Source: Coprobacillus sp. CAG:698 (GTDB taxonomy: Bacteria > Bacillota_I > Bacilli_A > ML615J-28 > CAG-698). Taken from it: DNA of 37,096 nt. The notes under the pieces were generated by a model, which saw nothing but the letters and a program-made list of their open reading frames with translations, was not told the origin of the DNA and did not search any database. The translations under genes and the position numbers were made by a program. The number at the start of each line of letters is the position of its first letter. Position 1 is the first letter of the stretch. Below, piece by piece: positions 1-8,064 of this stretch. The stretch spans positions 1 to 37,096 of the forward strand of contig HF988724.1 in NCBI GenBank assembly GCA_000431235.1, read 5' to 3'.

Positions 1-32
1 TCTTGTGATAAAATTTTATCACAAGAATTTTT
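1..32 (+). terminator. Palindrome with T-run, probable terminator of the upstream gene
   Basis: Bases 1-26 form a perfect inverted repeat (13 bases per arm) followed by a run of five T at 28-32. This is the shape of a Rho-independent terminator for a gene left of the window. The arms are AT-rich, so the hairpin would be weak, and a protein-binding palindrome is the alternative. Confidence 0.5.
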
Positions 33-45
33 GACAGATGCCTTT

Positions 46-74
46 TTCACAAAAATTTTCGACAGAACTATAAT
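46..74 (+). promoter_or_regulatory. Upstream candidate promoter P1 of the nusB operon
   Basis: TTCACA at 46-51 (5 of 6 matches to the -35 consensus) lies exactly 17 bases before a perfect TATAAT at 69-74. The spacer holds TTCGACA (58-64), identical to the reverse of the Spo0A-box core TGTCGAA. A second TTYGACA word lies at 30-36. Promoter assignment is by eye only. Confidence 0.45.
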
Positions 75-99
75 AATTTTCAAAAAACAAATAAATAAA

Positions 100-128
100 T
101 TGAAAATAGATTGAAAAAGTGCTATAAT
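100..128 (+). promoter_or_regulatory. Sigma-A type promoter P2 of the nusB operon
   Basis: TTGAAA (100-105) and TATAAT (123-128) are separated by 17 bases. The start point would fall near 135, leaving a leader of about 28 bases before the nusB start at 163. A start codon at 145 would leave only about 10 bases, which supports the downstream start. Confidence 0.7.
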
Positions 129-162
129 GTTATAAAATACTTGTATGAGGAGATTAATTATT

Positions 163-594
163 ATGAGAAGAAATATAAGCAGATTAAAAGCAATGATAAG
201 ATTATATGAAACTGATTTATTAAAAACTGATGAGAATATAGATATTTTCGATGAACTACTAAAAGAATATTCTGATACGAATATTGATTATGATAAGAAG
301 TTCTCTGATGAATTATATGAAGGTGTTAGAAATAATCTTAGTAAAATTGATAAAGCTATAGCTATTAGTCTTGATAATTATCCTCTTGATCGCGTTAGTT
401 ATGTTGATAGAGCCTTACTGAGAATAGGTACTTATGAACTAATTTATACTGATACACCTACTCCAATAATTATTAATGAAATTGTTAATTTATCAAAGGA
501 TTATTCTGAAGTTAACAAATTGAGTTCATCAAAATTTAATAATGGTGTTTTAGATAAAATTAGTAAAACCTATCGTGATAATGGATCTAAATAA
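163..594 (+). CDS. nusB: Transcription antitermination factor NusB
   Basis: Small all-helical RNA-binding protein that, with NusE (ribosomal protein S10), binds boxA RNA and supports antitermination in rRNA transcription. The 143-residue product fits the family length. Recognisable parts are the basic N-terminus (RRNISRLKAMIRLYETDLL) and the C-terminal segment with VDRALLRIGTYEL and IIINEIVNLSKDY, typical of NusB. An in-frame ATG exists at 145, but AGGAGA (149-154) lies 8 bases before the ATG at 163, so 163 is the better start. First gene of an operon continuing into xseA (7-base gap), as in Bacillus, although folD, which lies between them in Bacillus, is absent. Confidence 0.93.
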   Translation: MRRNISRLKAMIRLYETDLLKTDENIDIFDELLKEYSDTNIDYDKKFSDELYEGVRNNLSKIDKAIAISLDNYPLDRVSYVDRALLRIGTYELIYTDTPTPIIINEIVNLSKDYSEVNKLSSSKFNNGVLDKISKTYRDNGSK

Positions 595-601
595 ATAACT
601 T

Positions 602-1933
602 ATGAATGTTGAATCAAAATATTATACAGTTAGTGCTATAAATAACTATATAGCATACAAATTATCGACTGATGTGGCCTTAAAAGTTGTCTATGTGAGA
701 GGCGAGTTATCTAATGTTCGTGTTTCTAAAGGACATATTTATTTTGTATTAAAAGATTCAGAATCAGAGTTATCTGGTATAATCTTTGCTAATATTGCTT
801 CAAAATTAACTTTTATGCCTAAAGATGGAATGCAAGTATTAATAATTGGCTCAGTTACTCCATATTCTAAAAAAGGTACATATAATTTGCTTGTAAATGA
901 AATCAAAGAAAATGGTAAAGGATATTTGTATCAAAAGTTTTTAGAAACAAAAGAACGACTAGAATCAATTGGTCTATTTTCACCTGATCATAAAAAAAGA
1001 ATACCAATGTATTCTGAAAATATAGGTATAATTACATCACAAACAGGAGATGCCTTAAATGATATTGTTAGTACAATTAACAAAAGGTTTCCACTTGTAA
1101 GCATTTATTTATATCCTGCTTTAGTACAGGGTCCTGATGCTCCTAAATCATTAATAAAAGCTTTAAACAAGGCAAGTTTAGAAAAAAAGGTAGATGTAGT
1201 TATTATTGCTCGTGGTGGTGGAAGTTTTGAAGATCTAAATTGTTTCAATGATGAAACATTAGCTAAAGCAATTTATGAATTTGATATACCTATTGTTAGT
1301 GGTGTTGGCCATGAAAATGATTATACAATTTGTGATTTTGTTTGCGATGATCGTGCTCCTACACCAACAGGTGCAGCTGTTAAAGTTACGCCTGATAAGA
1401 CTGTATTATTTCAAACTATAGATAATGTTAAGCATAAACTTTCAATTTTAATGAGAAAAGTATATGAGAAAAAATTAAATGATTATAATATATTACAAAG
1501 CAATTATTATATCAAATCATTTGATAATACTTTGAAAAGATTTAATGAAGAATTTGAAAAACTAGTTTTTAATCTTAAAACAAACAGTCCAATAAACGTT
1601 TTAAATAACTTTGATAGTAAGTTAAATAATTTGTTTAAAAGATTAGAGTTAGTTAATTTACTTAAGCAGATAGAAAATAGAAAAAATGAAATAGACTTAT
1701 TATGTAATAATATATATAAGAGTTATACAAAAAAAATAGAATTAGCATCAAAAGATTTTGAGTATTTATTAGATAAATTATCACTAGTTAATCCCTTAAA
1801 TATTATGAAAAAAGGATATACAATTGTCTATAAAGATGAAAAAGTTATAACTTCTTCAAAAGATGTTTTTGAAAATGATGAATTGATAGTTAATTTCTAT
1901 GATGGAAAACATAAAGTAAAAGTTATTAAATAG
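602..1933 (+). CDS. xseA: Exodeoxyribonuclease VII large subunit
   Basis: Catalytic subunit of exonuclease VII, which degrades single-stranded DNA from both ends and acts in repair together with several copies of XseB. The 443 residues show an N-terminal OB fold (about 1-105, including VVYVRGELSNVRVSKGHIYF), the catalytic core with VIIARGGGSFEDLNCFNDE and GHENDYTICDFVCDDRAPTP, then a long coiled-coil region and a C-terminal segment with LNIMKKGYTIVYKD, all in family order. No clear ribosome binding site precedes the ATG. The short distance from the nusB stop suggests translational coupling. xseB follows 9 bases downstream. Confidence 0.96.
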   Translation: MNVESKYYTVSAINNYIAYKLSTDVALKVVYVRGELSNVRVSKGHIYFVLKDSESELSGIIFANIASKLTFMPKDGMQVLIIGSVTPYSKKGTYNLLVNEIKENGKGYLYQKFLETKERLESIGLFSPDHKKRIPMYSENIGIITSQTGDALNDIVSTINKRFPLVSIYLYPALVQGPDAPKSLIKALNKASLEKKVDVVIIARGGGSFEDLNCFNDETLAKAIYEFDIPIVSGVGHENDYTICDFVCDDRAPTPTGAAVKVTPDKTVLFQTIDNVKHKLSILMRKVYEKKLNDYNILQSNYYIKSFDNTLKRFNEEFEKLVFNLKTNSPINVLNNFDSKLNNLFKRLELVNLLKQIENRKNEIDLLCNNIYKSYTKKIELASKDFEYLLDKLSLVNPLNIMKKGYTIVYKDEKVITSSKDVFENDELIVNFYDGKHKVKVIK

Positions 1934-1942
1934 AGGTTTAAA

Positions 1943-2122
1943 ATGGAAAAATTTGAAGATTATTTAAAAGAATTAAGTGAGATTGTTGAAGAACTTGAAA
2001 GTGGAAAATTATCACTTGATGAATCTATTACAAAATATAAAAGAGGTTTAGAGTTAAGCAATCTCTGCAAGAAAAAATTAGAAGAAGCTAAAAGTGTCAT
2101 TGTAAATAAAGTTGATGAATAA
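1943..2122 (+). CDS. xseB: Exodeoxyribonuclease VII small subunit
   Basis: A 59-residue protein beginning MEKFEDYLKELSEIVEELE and containing SGKLSLDESITKYKRGLEL, which is the XseB signature: two helices that bind the coiled-coil arms of XseA. The length is normal to slightly short for the family. AGAGG at 1932-1936 is a ribosome binding site that overlaps the xseA stop. It follows xseA, as in most Bacillota. In Bacillus the next gene is ispA; here dxs follows directly after 28 bases. Confidence 0.93.
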   Translation: MEKFEDYLKELSEIVEELESGKLSLDESITKYKRGLELSNLCKKKLEEAKSVIVNKVDE

Positions 2123-2150
2123 AATGTATTAAGGTTAAGGAATTGATTAT

Positions 2151-3962
2151 ATGGAAAAGTATCCGAATATTATTAATATAAAATCCCCTCAAGATATAAA
2201 AAATAAAAACTTGAAGGAATTAGAAGAAATAGCTAAGGAAATTAGACTTTTCCTAATAGAAAGTCTTAGTAAAACTGGAGGACATTTAGCGTCAAATTTA
2301 GGAGTTGTCGAGGCAACAATTGCTATGCATTATGTTTTTGAGAGCCCCCATGATAAAATTATCTTTGATGTTGGCCATCAAGGATATGTTCATAAAATCT
2401 TAACAGGTCGTATAAATGAATTTCCAACTTTAAGAAAATATAAAGGCTTATCAGGTTTTTTAAAGTATTCTGAGAGTGAGCATGATATTTTTGAAGCTGG
2501 CCATAGCTCAACATCTATTCCGGCAATGTGTGGATTTTTGAAAGCAAAAGAATTAGGCGAAGACATTGGTGAGGTTATAGCCTTTATTGGTGATGCTTCT
2601 TTCCAAAATGGCTTATCATTTTCGGGATTAAATTTTTTGTCAAGTCAGCCTTTAGAAAAGGGAATTATTATTCTTAATGATAATGAAATGTCTATTTCTA
2701 AAAATACTGGTGGCCTTGCTAATATATTTAATAAAATAAGAATTCGTAAATCCTATAAATTATTACGAAAAATCACACCTAAGGCTATTAGAAATGCGAT
2801 TAAAGGTTTTGTATATGGGAATGTCTCATTATTTAATCAGTTGGGCTATCGCTATATAGGGCCAATTGATGGTCACAATATAAAAGAATTAATTAAATAT
2901 ATGAAATTTGCTAAGGATTCTAAAGAATCAGTAATACTTCACATTAAAACTATTAAGGGAAAAGGATATGAGTATTCTGAAAAAGATAAAGTTGGTAAGT
3001 TTCATGGATTAGGACCATTTGATATTACTACTGGTGAAGAAATAAACAAGGATACAAACTATGAATCATTTGGTGAAGGAGTTTGTCAAGTTTTGATAGA
3101 TTTATTTAAAGAAAATAAAACTCTCTTTGGCATATCTCCAGCAATGACATATGGTGCCGGTTTATTTGAATTACAAAAAATGTTTCCCCAAAGATTTATT
3201 GATACAGGGATTTCCGAAGAAGGAAGTTGCGTTATGGCGTCAAGCTTGTCGCGTTCTGGATATATACCTATTTTAGTTTCCTATGCAACTTTTTTCCAAA
3301 GAATGTATGATGAAATTAATCATGATATAACACGCACTAATAGTCATGTTATTATGCTAAGCGATCGAGCAGGTATTGTTCCTGGAGATGGTGATACTCA
3401 CCAAGGAATCTTTGATGTGTCAATGCTTATGCCACTTCCTAACATTGTAATTTGTGAAGGAAGAAATATAGATGAGATAGCATTTCTTCTTAGGTTAGCT
3501 ATTAGTGAAAATAAACCTTTTTATATTCGTTATCCTAAAACAAAAATTTTAAAGGATGAAGTAAAATCCTTTGCTTATGAACCTTATAAATGGTTCTTTA
3601 TTAAGCCAATAAAAAAAGTTAATATTTTGTCTTATGGTCCTGTACTTGAGGAAATTAATGAAATAACTGAAGGTTTAGATGTTGGCATTATTAATGCTTT
3701 GTTTATTAAACCGTTTGATAAAGAATTAATAAGAAAACTTGATAATACAACATTGATAATATATGAGGACATTATTGAAACATCATCTCTTGGAGAGATT
3801 ATTAAAAAATATGCCTTTGAAGAAAAATTAAATATTAATATTATTACTTATTCTTTAGCTAACTATGTAGGAACAGGTAGTATAATTGATTTACGTGCTG
3901 AAAATAGATTAGATATGATGACTTTAAAAAATGTCATTATAAAATGTTTAAATGAAAAATAA
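2151..3962 (+). CDS. dxs: 1-deoxy-D-xylulose-5-phosphate synthase (divergent)
   Basis: Thiamine-diphosphate enzyme that joins pyruvate and glyceraldehyde 3-phosphate, the first step of the methylerythritol phosphate pathway to isoprenoids. The 603 residues carry HLASNLGVVEATIAMHYVF, FDVGHQGYVHKILTGR and AGHSSTSIPA at the N-terminus, the cofactor motif GDAS(147-150)...ILNDNEMSIS, and in the pyrimidine domain TGISEEGS and DRAGIVPGDGDTHQG (405-419). E356 corresponds to the catalytic Glu, and H417 is kept. Several near-invariant positions differ: GDG is GDA, EQH is EEG, and G-A of the VGADG motif is P-G. The family assignment is firm; retained activity is likely but not certain. Co-transcribed with xseB and recN. 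RBS-like AAGG words precede the start. Confidence 0.9.
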   Translation: MEKYPNIINIKSPQDIKNKNLKELEEIAKEIRLFLIESLSKTGGHLASNLGVVEATIAMHYVFESPHDKIIFDVGHQGYVHKILTGRINEFPTLRKYKGLSGFLKYSESEHDIFEAGHSSTSIPAMCGFLKAKELGEDIGEVIAFIGDASFQNGLSFSGLNFLSSQPLEKGIIILNDNEMSISKNTGGLANIFNKIRIRKSYKLLRKITPKAIRNAIKGFVYGNVSLFNQLGYRYIGPIDGHNIKELIKYMKFAKDSKESVILHIKTIKGKGYEYSEKDKVGKFHGLGPFDITTGEEINKDTNYESFGEGVCQVLIDLFKENKTLFGISPAMTYGAGLFELQKMFPQRFIDTGISEEGSCVMASSLSRSGYIPILVSYATFFQRMYDEINHDITRTNSHVIMLSDRAGIVPGDGDTHQGIFDVSMLMPLPNIVICEGRNIDEIAFLLRLAISENKPFYIRYPKTKILKDEVKSFAYEPYKWFFIKPIKKVNILSYGPVLEEINEITEGLDVGIINALFIKPFDKELIRKLDNTTLIIYEDIIETSSLGEIIKKYAFEEKLNINIITYSLANYVGTGSIIDLRAENRLDMMTLKNVIIKCLNEK

Positions 3963-3980
3963 AATTACAAGGAGTAGTAT

Positions 3981-5624
3981 ATGTTACTTACACTTACAGT
4001 AAAAAATTTCGCAATCATAGATAACATTCAAGTCGATTTTAAAGATGGTATGACAGCTTTAACTGGTGAAACAGGTGCTGGAAAATCATTAATAATTGAT
4101 GCAATTGGCTTACTTTTTGGAGATAGAGCTTCAAGTGATTCTGTTCGTAACGGAGAAAACAAAGCCTATATTGAAGGTGTATTTTGTAAATATAATAAAG
4201 AAATAGATAACCTTTTACAAAATCTTGATATTGAATGTGAAGATGATATGCTTATTATTAAAAGAGAGATTTATGCTAATGGCAAAAGTGTATGTAAGAT
4301 AAATGGTGAAACCATAAGTGCTAGTAATCTTGACAATATTGCTAGTTATTTAGGTGATATTCATACACAATTTGATTCAATGAAACTTGTAAATCCTAAA
4401 TCATATTTTTCTTTTATTGATGATCAAAAAATTGATGATTTACTTTTTGAATACAAAAAATCACTTTCAGAATATAATAATGCCAAAAAAGAATATGATG
4501 ATAAAACAAAGAATAAAAATGATTTATTAAATAAACTTGATTATATGAAATATCAATTTAATGAATTGAAAAATGCTAAACTTACGGAAACTGAACTTGA
4601 TGACTTAAAATATCAGTATGATATTTTAAATAATCATGGCAAAATTTTGGAAAACTATCAGGAATTTATTAAAACATTTATGGATAATAATATTTTAGAT
4701 GGTTTGTTTAATGCATTTTCAGTTTTAGAAAAAAATATTCCTTATAATAAAGAATTAGAAGAAAAGGTAAATCGTATTAAAGATTCTTATTATGACTTGC
4801 AAGATACATATGAAGAAATATATGGATATGTAACTCATGATGATTTCGATATAAACACTTTAGATGAAGTAAATTCACGTATGAACTTATACAGTTTATT
4901 AATGAAAAAGTATAATATGAATATTTCTGAACTTATAACTTATCAAACTAAATTAGAAACTGAAATTAATGAGTTTGAAAATTTTGATTTTTATATCGAA
5001 GAAATTCATAAAAAAGTTCAAAATTATTATAATAAAACAAAAGAACTTGGAAAAAATATAAGTGAACTTCGTAAACAAAACGCAAAGAAGTTAGAAGAAG
5101 AATTATATAAAAACTTAATTGATTTAGAGCTTAAAAATGTTTCTTTAAATATTTGCGTTAAAGAAACTGATACTTTTCTTGCTAATGGAATTAATGAAAT
5201 TGACTTTTTAGTTTCATTTAATAAAGGTGAAGCACTTAAGAGTCTAGCAAAAGTAGCTTCCGGAGGAGAACTATCTCGTTTTATGCTCGCCTTAAAAGCT
5301 GTTAGCACGACAAAGTCACGTGGTAAAACATATATTTTTGATGAAATTGATACTGGTGTGAGTGGTGAGATAGCTCAAAAAATAGGTGAAAAGATTAAAA
5401 AGATTTCAGAAAACAATCAAGTTATTTGTGTAACTCATTTACCTCAAGTAGCTGCAATCTCAGAAAATCACTTATTTATATCAAAAGAAATTATTAATGG
5501 ACGTGTATTAACAAAAGTTACTGAATTAGATTACAATGAAAGAATTAATGCAATTGCTTTAATGCTTTCTAAAGGAGAAATAACAAAAGCAACCATTGAG
5601 CTTGCAAAAGAACTTTTGAATTAG
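3981..5624 (+). CDS. recN: DNA repair protein RecN
   Basis: SMC-like ATPase that gathers at double-strand breaks and promotes recombinational repair. The 547 residues hold the N-terminal Walker A GETGAGKS (29-36), a central coiled coil interrupted by a hinge, the ABC signature VASGGELSRFMLALKAV, the Walker B region YIFDEIDTGVSG, and the switch segment ICVTHLPQVAA. Length is normal. A clear AAGGAG ribosome binding site lies 18 bases after the dxs stop. tlyA and argR, found between dxs and recN in Bacillus, are missing. A terminator directly follows. Confidence 0.97.
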   Translation: MLLTLTVKNFAIIDNIQVDFKDGMTALTGETGAGKSLIIDAIGLLFGDRASSDSVRNGENKAYIEGVFCKYNKEIDNLLQNLDIECEDDMLIIKREIYANGKSVCKINGETISASNLDNIASYLGDIHTQFDSMKLVNPKSYFSFIDDQKIDDLLFEYKKSLSEYNNAKKEYDDKTKNKNDLLNKLDYMKYQFNELKNAKLTETELDDLKYQYDILNNHGKILENYQEFIKTFMDNNILDGLFNAFSVLEKNIPYNKELEEKVNRIKDSYYDLQDTYEEIYGYVTHDDFDINTLDEVNSRMNLYSLLMKKYNMNISELITYQTKLETEINEFENFDFYIEEIHKKVQNYYNKTKELGKNISELRKQNAKKLEEELYKNLIDLELKNVSLNICVKETDTFLANGINEIDFLVSFNKGEALKSLAKVASGGELSRFMLALKAVSTTKSRGKTYIFDEIDTGVSGEIAQKIGEKIKKISENNQVICVTHLPQVAAISENHLFISKEIINGRVLTKVTELDYNERINAIALMLSKGEITKATIELAKELLN

Positions 5625-5657
5625 ATGTAATATTACAATTATTACATCTTTTTTTTA
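5623..5657 (+). terminator. Intrinsic terminator of the nusB-recN operon
   Basis: The 9-base arms 5623-5631 and 5641-5649 pair perfectly around a 9-base loop. The 3' arm runs into a stretch of eight T. The stem begins within the recN stop codon. Confidence 0.85.
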
Positions 5658-5693
5658 TTTGTTTTTTGGAAACAATATATATAAAAGGAAGTG

Positions 5694-6725
5694 ATGAAAA
5701 TAGAAAAAAAATTAATAAACAAAAATAAGATTAAAATACTTTATTTAAGTATGACTTTATTTGTTTTCTTAATGGCACTGTTTGGTTTTTTTAGTACAAA
5801 ACCTGTAAAAGCTAGTAAAATAAATGATTATGTAGTTTTAGGTGGAGATTCCATCGGTTTAAATCTCAATACAAATGTTTATGTAACAGGCAAATATGCT
5901 ATTAAAACTGAAAATGGTTTATGTAAACCATGGGAAGATAGTAATATTGAAGTTGGAGATATTATTTATATGATAAACAATGTAAAAATTAATTCTCTTG
6001 ATGACATTAAGAAAAATATTAATGACGAAGGAAGACATGCTTTAAGTCTATATCGAGACAAAGAATTGGTAGAGACAGTTATTTCTGCTCGAAAAAATCT
6101 TAAAGGCGAATGTAGTTTAGGATTATATGTTAAAGACAATATTTTAGGTGTTGGCACAATGACATATTATGACTTGAAAACAAAAAAATTTGCATCCTTA
6201 GGTCATGGTGCAATTGATGGAAGTGTCCGTAATGGTATATTAACAAAAAGTTATGTCAGTGGTATTACTAAAGGCATAAGAGGTGTTCCAGGCGAAAAGA
6301 AAGCATATTTAGATAATAAAGAACTTGGTGTTATTACTGATAATAATGATTTTGGAGTTTTTGGAAATCTAACTAATTCGAAAATAACAGGTAAAGTAGA
6401 AAATGAATTGATAAAAGTTGCCTCTAGAAGTGAAGTTCATACTGGTAAAGCAATAATAACAACTGTACTAACTGGTGATAAGAAAGAAAACTTTGAAGTT
6501 AATATTATTGAAGTTAAAAATCAAAACTATCCTGACATAAAAGGAATTAAATTTGAAGTGACTGATCAGAACTTACTTGAACGAACTGGAGGTATTATCC
6601 AAGGTATGAGTGGTAGTCCAATTGTTCAAGATGGAGTTTTAGTTGGTGCTGTTAGTCATGTTTTGGTTGAAGATTCAAAAACTGGATATGGTGTTTTTGC
6701 TGAATTTATGTTGAATTATACTTAA
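5694..6725 (+). CDS. spoIVB: SpoIVB-type sporulation serine peptidase (PDZ domain)
   Basis: In Bacillus, SpoIVB is secreted from the forespore into the intermembrane space and cleaves SpoIVFA, triggering pro-sigma-K processing. The 343 residues have one N-terminal membrane segment (about 17-35), a PDZ domain (about 70-130, including VGDIIYMINNVKINSLDDI) and a C-terminal S55 peptidase domain. The likely triad is H171 (LGHGAIDG), D291 (FEVTDQN) and S306 (GMSGSP); the Asp-Ser spacing of 15 equals that between D363 and S378 of Bacillus. ATG at 5694 is preferred over GTG at 5691 because AAGGAAG ends at 5691. Placed before spo0A, as in endospore formers. Confidence 0.93.
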   Translation: MKIEKKLINKNKIKILYLSMTLFVFLMALFGFFSTKPVKASKINDYVVLGGDSIGLNLNTNVYVTGKYAIKTENGLCKPWEDSNIEVGDIIYMINNVKINSLDDIKKNINDEGRHALSLYRDKELVETVISARKNLKGECSLGLYVKDNILGVGTMTYYDLKTKKFASLGHGAIDGSVRNGILTKSYVSGITKGIRGVPGEKKAYLDNKELGVITDNNDFGVFGNLTNSKITGKVENELIKVASRSEVHTGKAIITTVLTGDKKENFEVNIIEVKNQNYPDIKGIKFEVTDQNLLERTGGIIQGMSGSPIVQDGVLVGAVSHVLVEDSKTGYGVFAEFMLNYT

Positions 6726-6840
6726 ACCTTGTATTCGACTTTTTTCGTCAAACTCTCAAACAACTATTCATTAATAACTACCATAATCATTCTAAATAGT
6801 AAATAATTAACTAATAATTGCTGTTTTTTTCCAAAAAGAC

Positions 6841-6868
6841 TTGAAATTTATTGTAAATGAAGTAAAAT
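6841..6868 (+). promoter_or_regulatory. Candidate vegetative promoter of spo0A
   Basis: TTGAAA (6841-6846) and TAAAAT (6863-6868) are separated by 16 bases, 40 bases before the spo0A start. The 182-base gap after spoIVB also holds TTCGACT (6734-6740), one base away from a reversed Spo0A-box core, which could allow autoregulation. No sigma-H type site was recognised. Confidence 0.5.
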
Positions 6869-6907
6869 TATATATGCAACATTCATTACGTCATAGGAGA
6901 AGACGAT

Positions 6908-7711
6908 ATGGAAAGTTTAAGGTTATTTATAACTGATGATGGAAATGAAATTATTCAAACTATGACAACATTTTTTAAATCCCAAAGAGGAATTGAGTTA
7001 AGAGGTGTATTTAACGATGGCTTATCATTACTTAATGCTTTAAGAACACGTGATACAGTCGTTTTAATACTTGACATTTTTATGCCTAATTTAGATGGAA
7101 TAAAGGTATTAGAAGAAATAAAGACAAATGGTGAATATCATAAACCTAAGCATATTATTGCGATAACTGCTTTTGCTAATGATAAAGTAATGCAAAAATG
7201 TGCTGAACTTGGGGCTGATTATTTTGTTGTTAAACCTGTTAATATGACTAATTTACTTGAGATAATTAATAATTTGAAAGAAGAAAAAAATAAAAAGGTT
7301 AATGCTATCAATTTGAATGTTAAAAATGCTTTTGACTTAGATACTGAGATTACAACTATCCTACATGAGATTGGAGTTCCTGCACACATTAGAGGATATT
7401 TATATATACGTGAATCAATAAAAAGAGTATATTATGATATCGAAATACTTGGAAGTATTACTAAAGTTCTTTATCCAGAAGTTGCAATGAAATATAGTAC
7501 AACAGCTTCACGAGTTGAAAGAGCTATTAGGCATGCAATAGAAGTTGCGTGGATAAGAGGCAACGTGGAAGCTATTAGTGATATATTTAGCTATACAATT
7601 AGTTATCATAAAACAAAACCAACTAATTCAGAATTTATTGCGATGATTGCTGATAGATTAAGATTGATTCACAAAGAAGAATTAGAAAAGAAACCAACAA
7701 ATATTGGATAA
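6908..7711 (+). CDS. spo0A: Sporulation master regulator Spo0A
   Basis: Response regulator that, when phosphorylated, binds 0A boxes and commits cells to sporulation. The 267 residues have an N-terminal receiver domain with acidic pocket D10/D11, phospho-acceptor D56 (LILDIFMP), a conserved Thr (IIAITAF) and Lys (VVKPVN), numbered as in Bacillus. A linker leads to the Spo0A-specific C-terminal DNA-binding domain, with EIGVPAHIRGYLYIRE and RVERAIRHAIEVAWIRGN, the recognition-helix region. AGGAGA at 6895-6900 is the ribosome binding site. Presence with spoIVB argues for sporulation ability. No phosphorelay or kinase genes are in view. Confidence 0.98.
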   Translation: MESLRLFITDDGNEIIQTMTTFFKSQRGIELRGVFNDGLSLLNALRTRDTVVLILDIFMPNLDGIKVLEEIKTNGEYHKPKHIIAITAFANDKVMQKCAELGADYFVVKPVNMTNLLEIINNLKEEKNKKVNAINLNVKNAFDLDTEITTILHEIGVPAHIRGYLYIRESIKRVYYDIEILGSITKVLYPEVAMKYSTTASRVERAIRHAIEVAWIRGNVEAISDIFSYTISYHKTKPTNSEFIAMIADRLRLIHKEELEKKPTNIG

Positions 7712-7723
7712 GATAAAATAAAA

Positions 7724-7754
7724 GCCTATTTAGTAAGTTAAATAGGCGTTTTTA
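7724..7754 (+). terminator. Intrinsic terminator of spo0A
   Basis: Perfect 9-base arms 7724-7732 and 7739-7747 with a 6-base loop, followed by G and five T. Confidence 0.85.
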
Positions 7755-7763
7755 AATATAATA

Positions 7764-7786
7764 AAAAAAGGTCATTAACCTTTTTT
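7764..7786 (-). terminator. Intrinsic terminator of the small minus-strand gene
   Basis: The arms 7764-7772 and 7778-7786 pair perfectly around a 5-base loop. Read on the minus strand, the stem ends in a T run and overlaps the stop codon of the 7785-7988 gene. It lies back to back with the spo0A terminator. Confidence 0.65.
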
Positions 7787-7988
7787 ATTTTGAAGCTTGC
7801 ACTATAAGAACTATTAGAGCTATAACTGTTCCTAAAATAGTGAAAACTGCTAGAGCAAGGGCTACAAATTTTCCAAATCCAGTTTCAGATGGACTCTTAG
7901 TAATTTCAACTTCTTTACCGCCATCTAATCTTTGTTTAGTCTTAATGTAAGGTTTTTTCTCTTTATTTAAATTATTTTTATTTTTCAC
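7785..7988 (-). CDS. Small single-pass membrane protein, function unknown
   Basis: 67 residues: a strongly basic N-terminus (KNKNNLNKEKK), a middle with KQRLDGGKEVEITKSPSETG, and one C-terminal membrane helix (roughly the last 27 residues, KFVALALAVFTILGTVIALI), so a tail-anchored or N-in topology is likely. GTG at 7988 is chosen over GTG at 7997 because the ribosome binding site GAGGTG on the minus strand covers 7995-8000, overlapping the upstream GTG and lying six bases before the one at 7988. Divergent from dinB across a shared dyad, and flanked by its own terminator, so it is probably expressed. I do not recognise a family. Confidence 0.7.
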   Translation of the reverse strand: MKNKNNLNKEKKPYIKTKQRLDGGKEVEITKSPSETGFGKFVALALAVFTILGTVIALIVLIVQASK

Positions 7989-8007
7989 TTTTCTCACCTC
8001 AAGAAAT

Positions 8008-8038
8008 ATGTTATAATAGATATATATAATTATAACAT
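8008..8038. promoter_or_regulatory. Symmetric divergent promoter dyad between the 67-aa gene and dinB
   Basis: Two perfect 10-base arms (8008-8017 and 8029-8038) flank an 11-base AT spacer. Each arm carries TATAAT: + strand 8012-8017 facing dinB, and minus strand 8034-8029 facing the small gene. Leaders would be about 35 to 40 bases on both sides. The -35 regions are poor, so an activator or extended contacts may be needed. I see no match to the Gram-positive LexA box. Confidence 0.5.
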
Positions 8039-8064
8039 ATAAATTGTAAAAAGGGAAGAAAAAA

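Noticed and set aside
145..162. Upstream ATG of nusB giving six extra residues
   Set aside because: The AGGAGA ribosome binding site lies after this ATG and correctly spaced for 163; the promoter P2 start would leave too short a leader.
5027..5308. Minus-strand ORF inside recN
   Set aside because: Opposite the conserved ABC signature region of recN; chance open frame.
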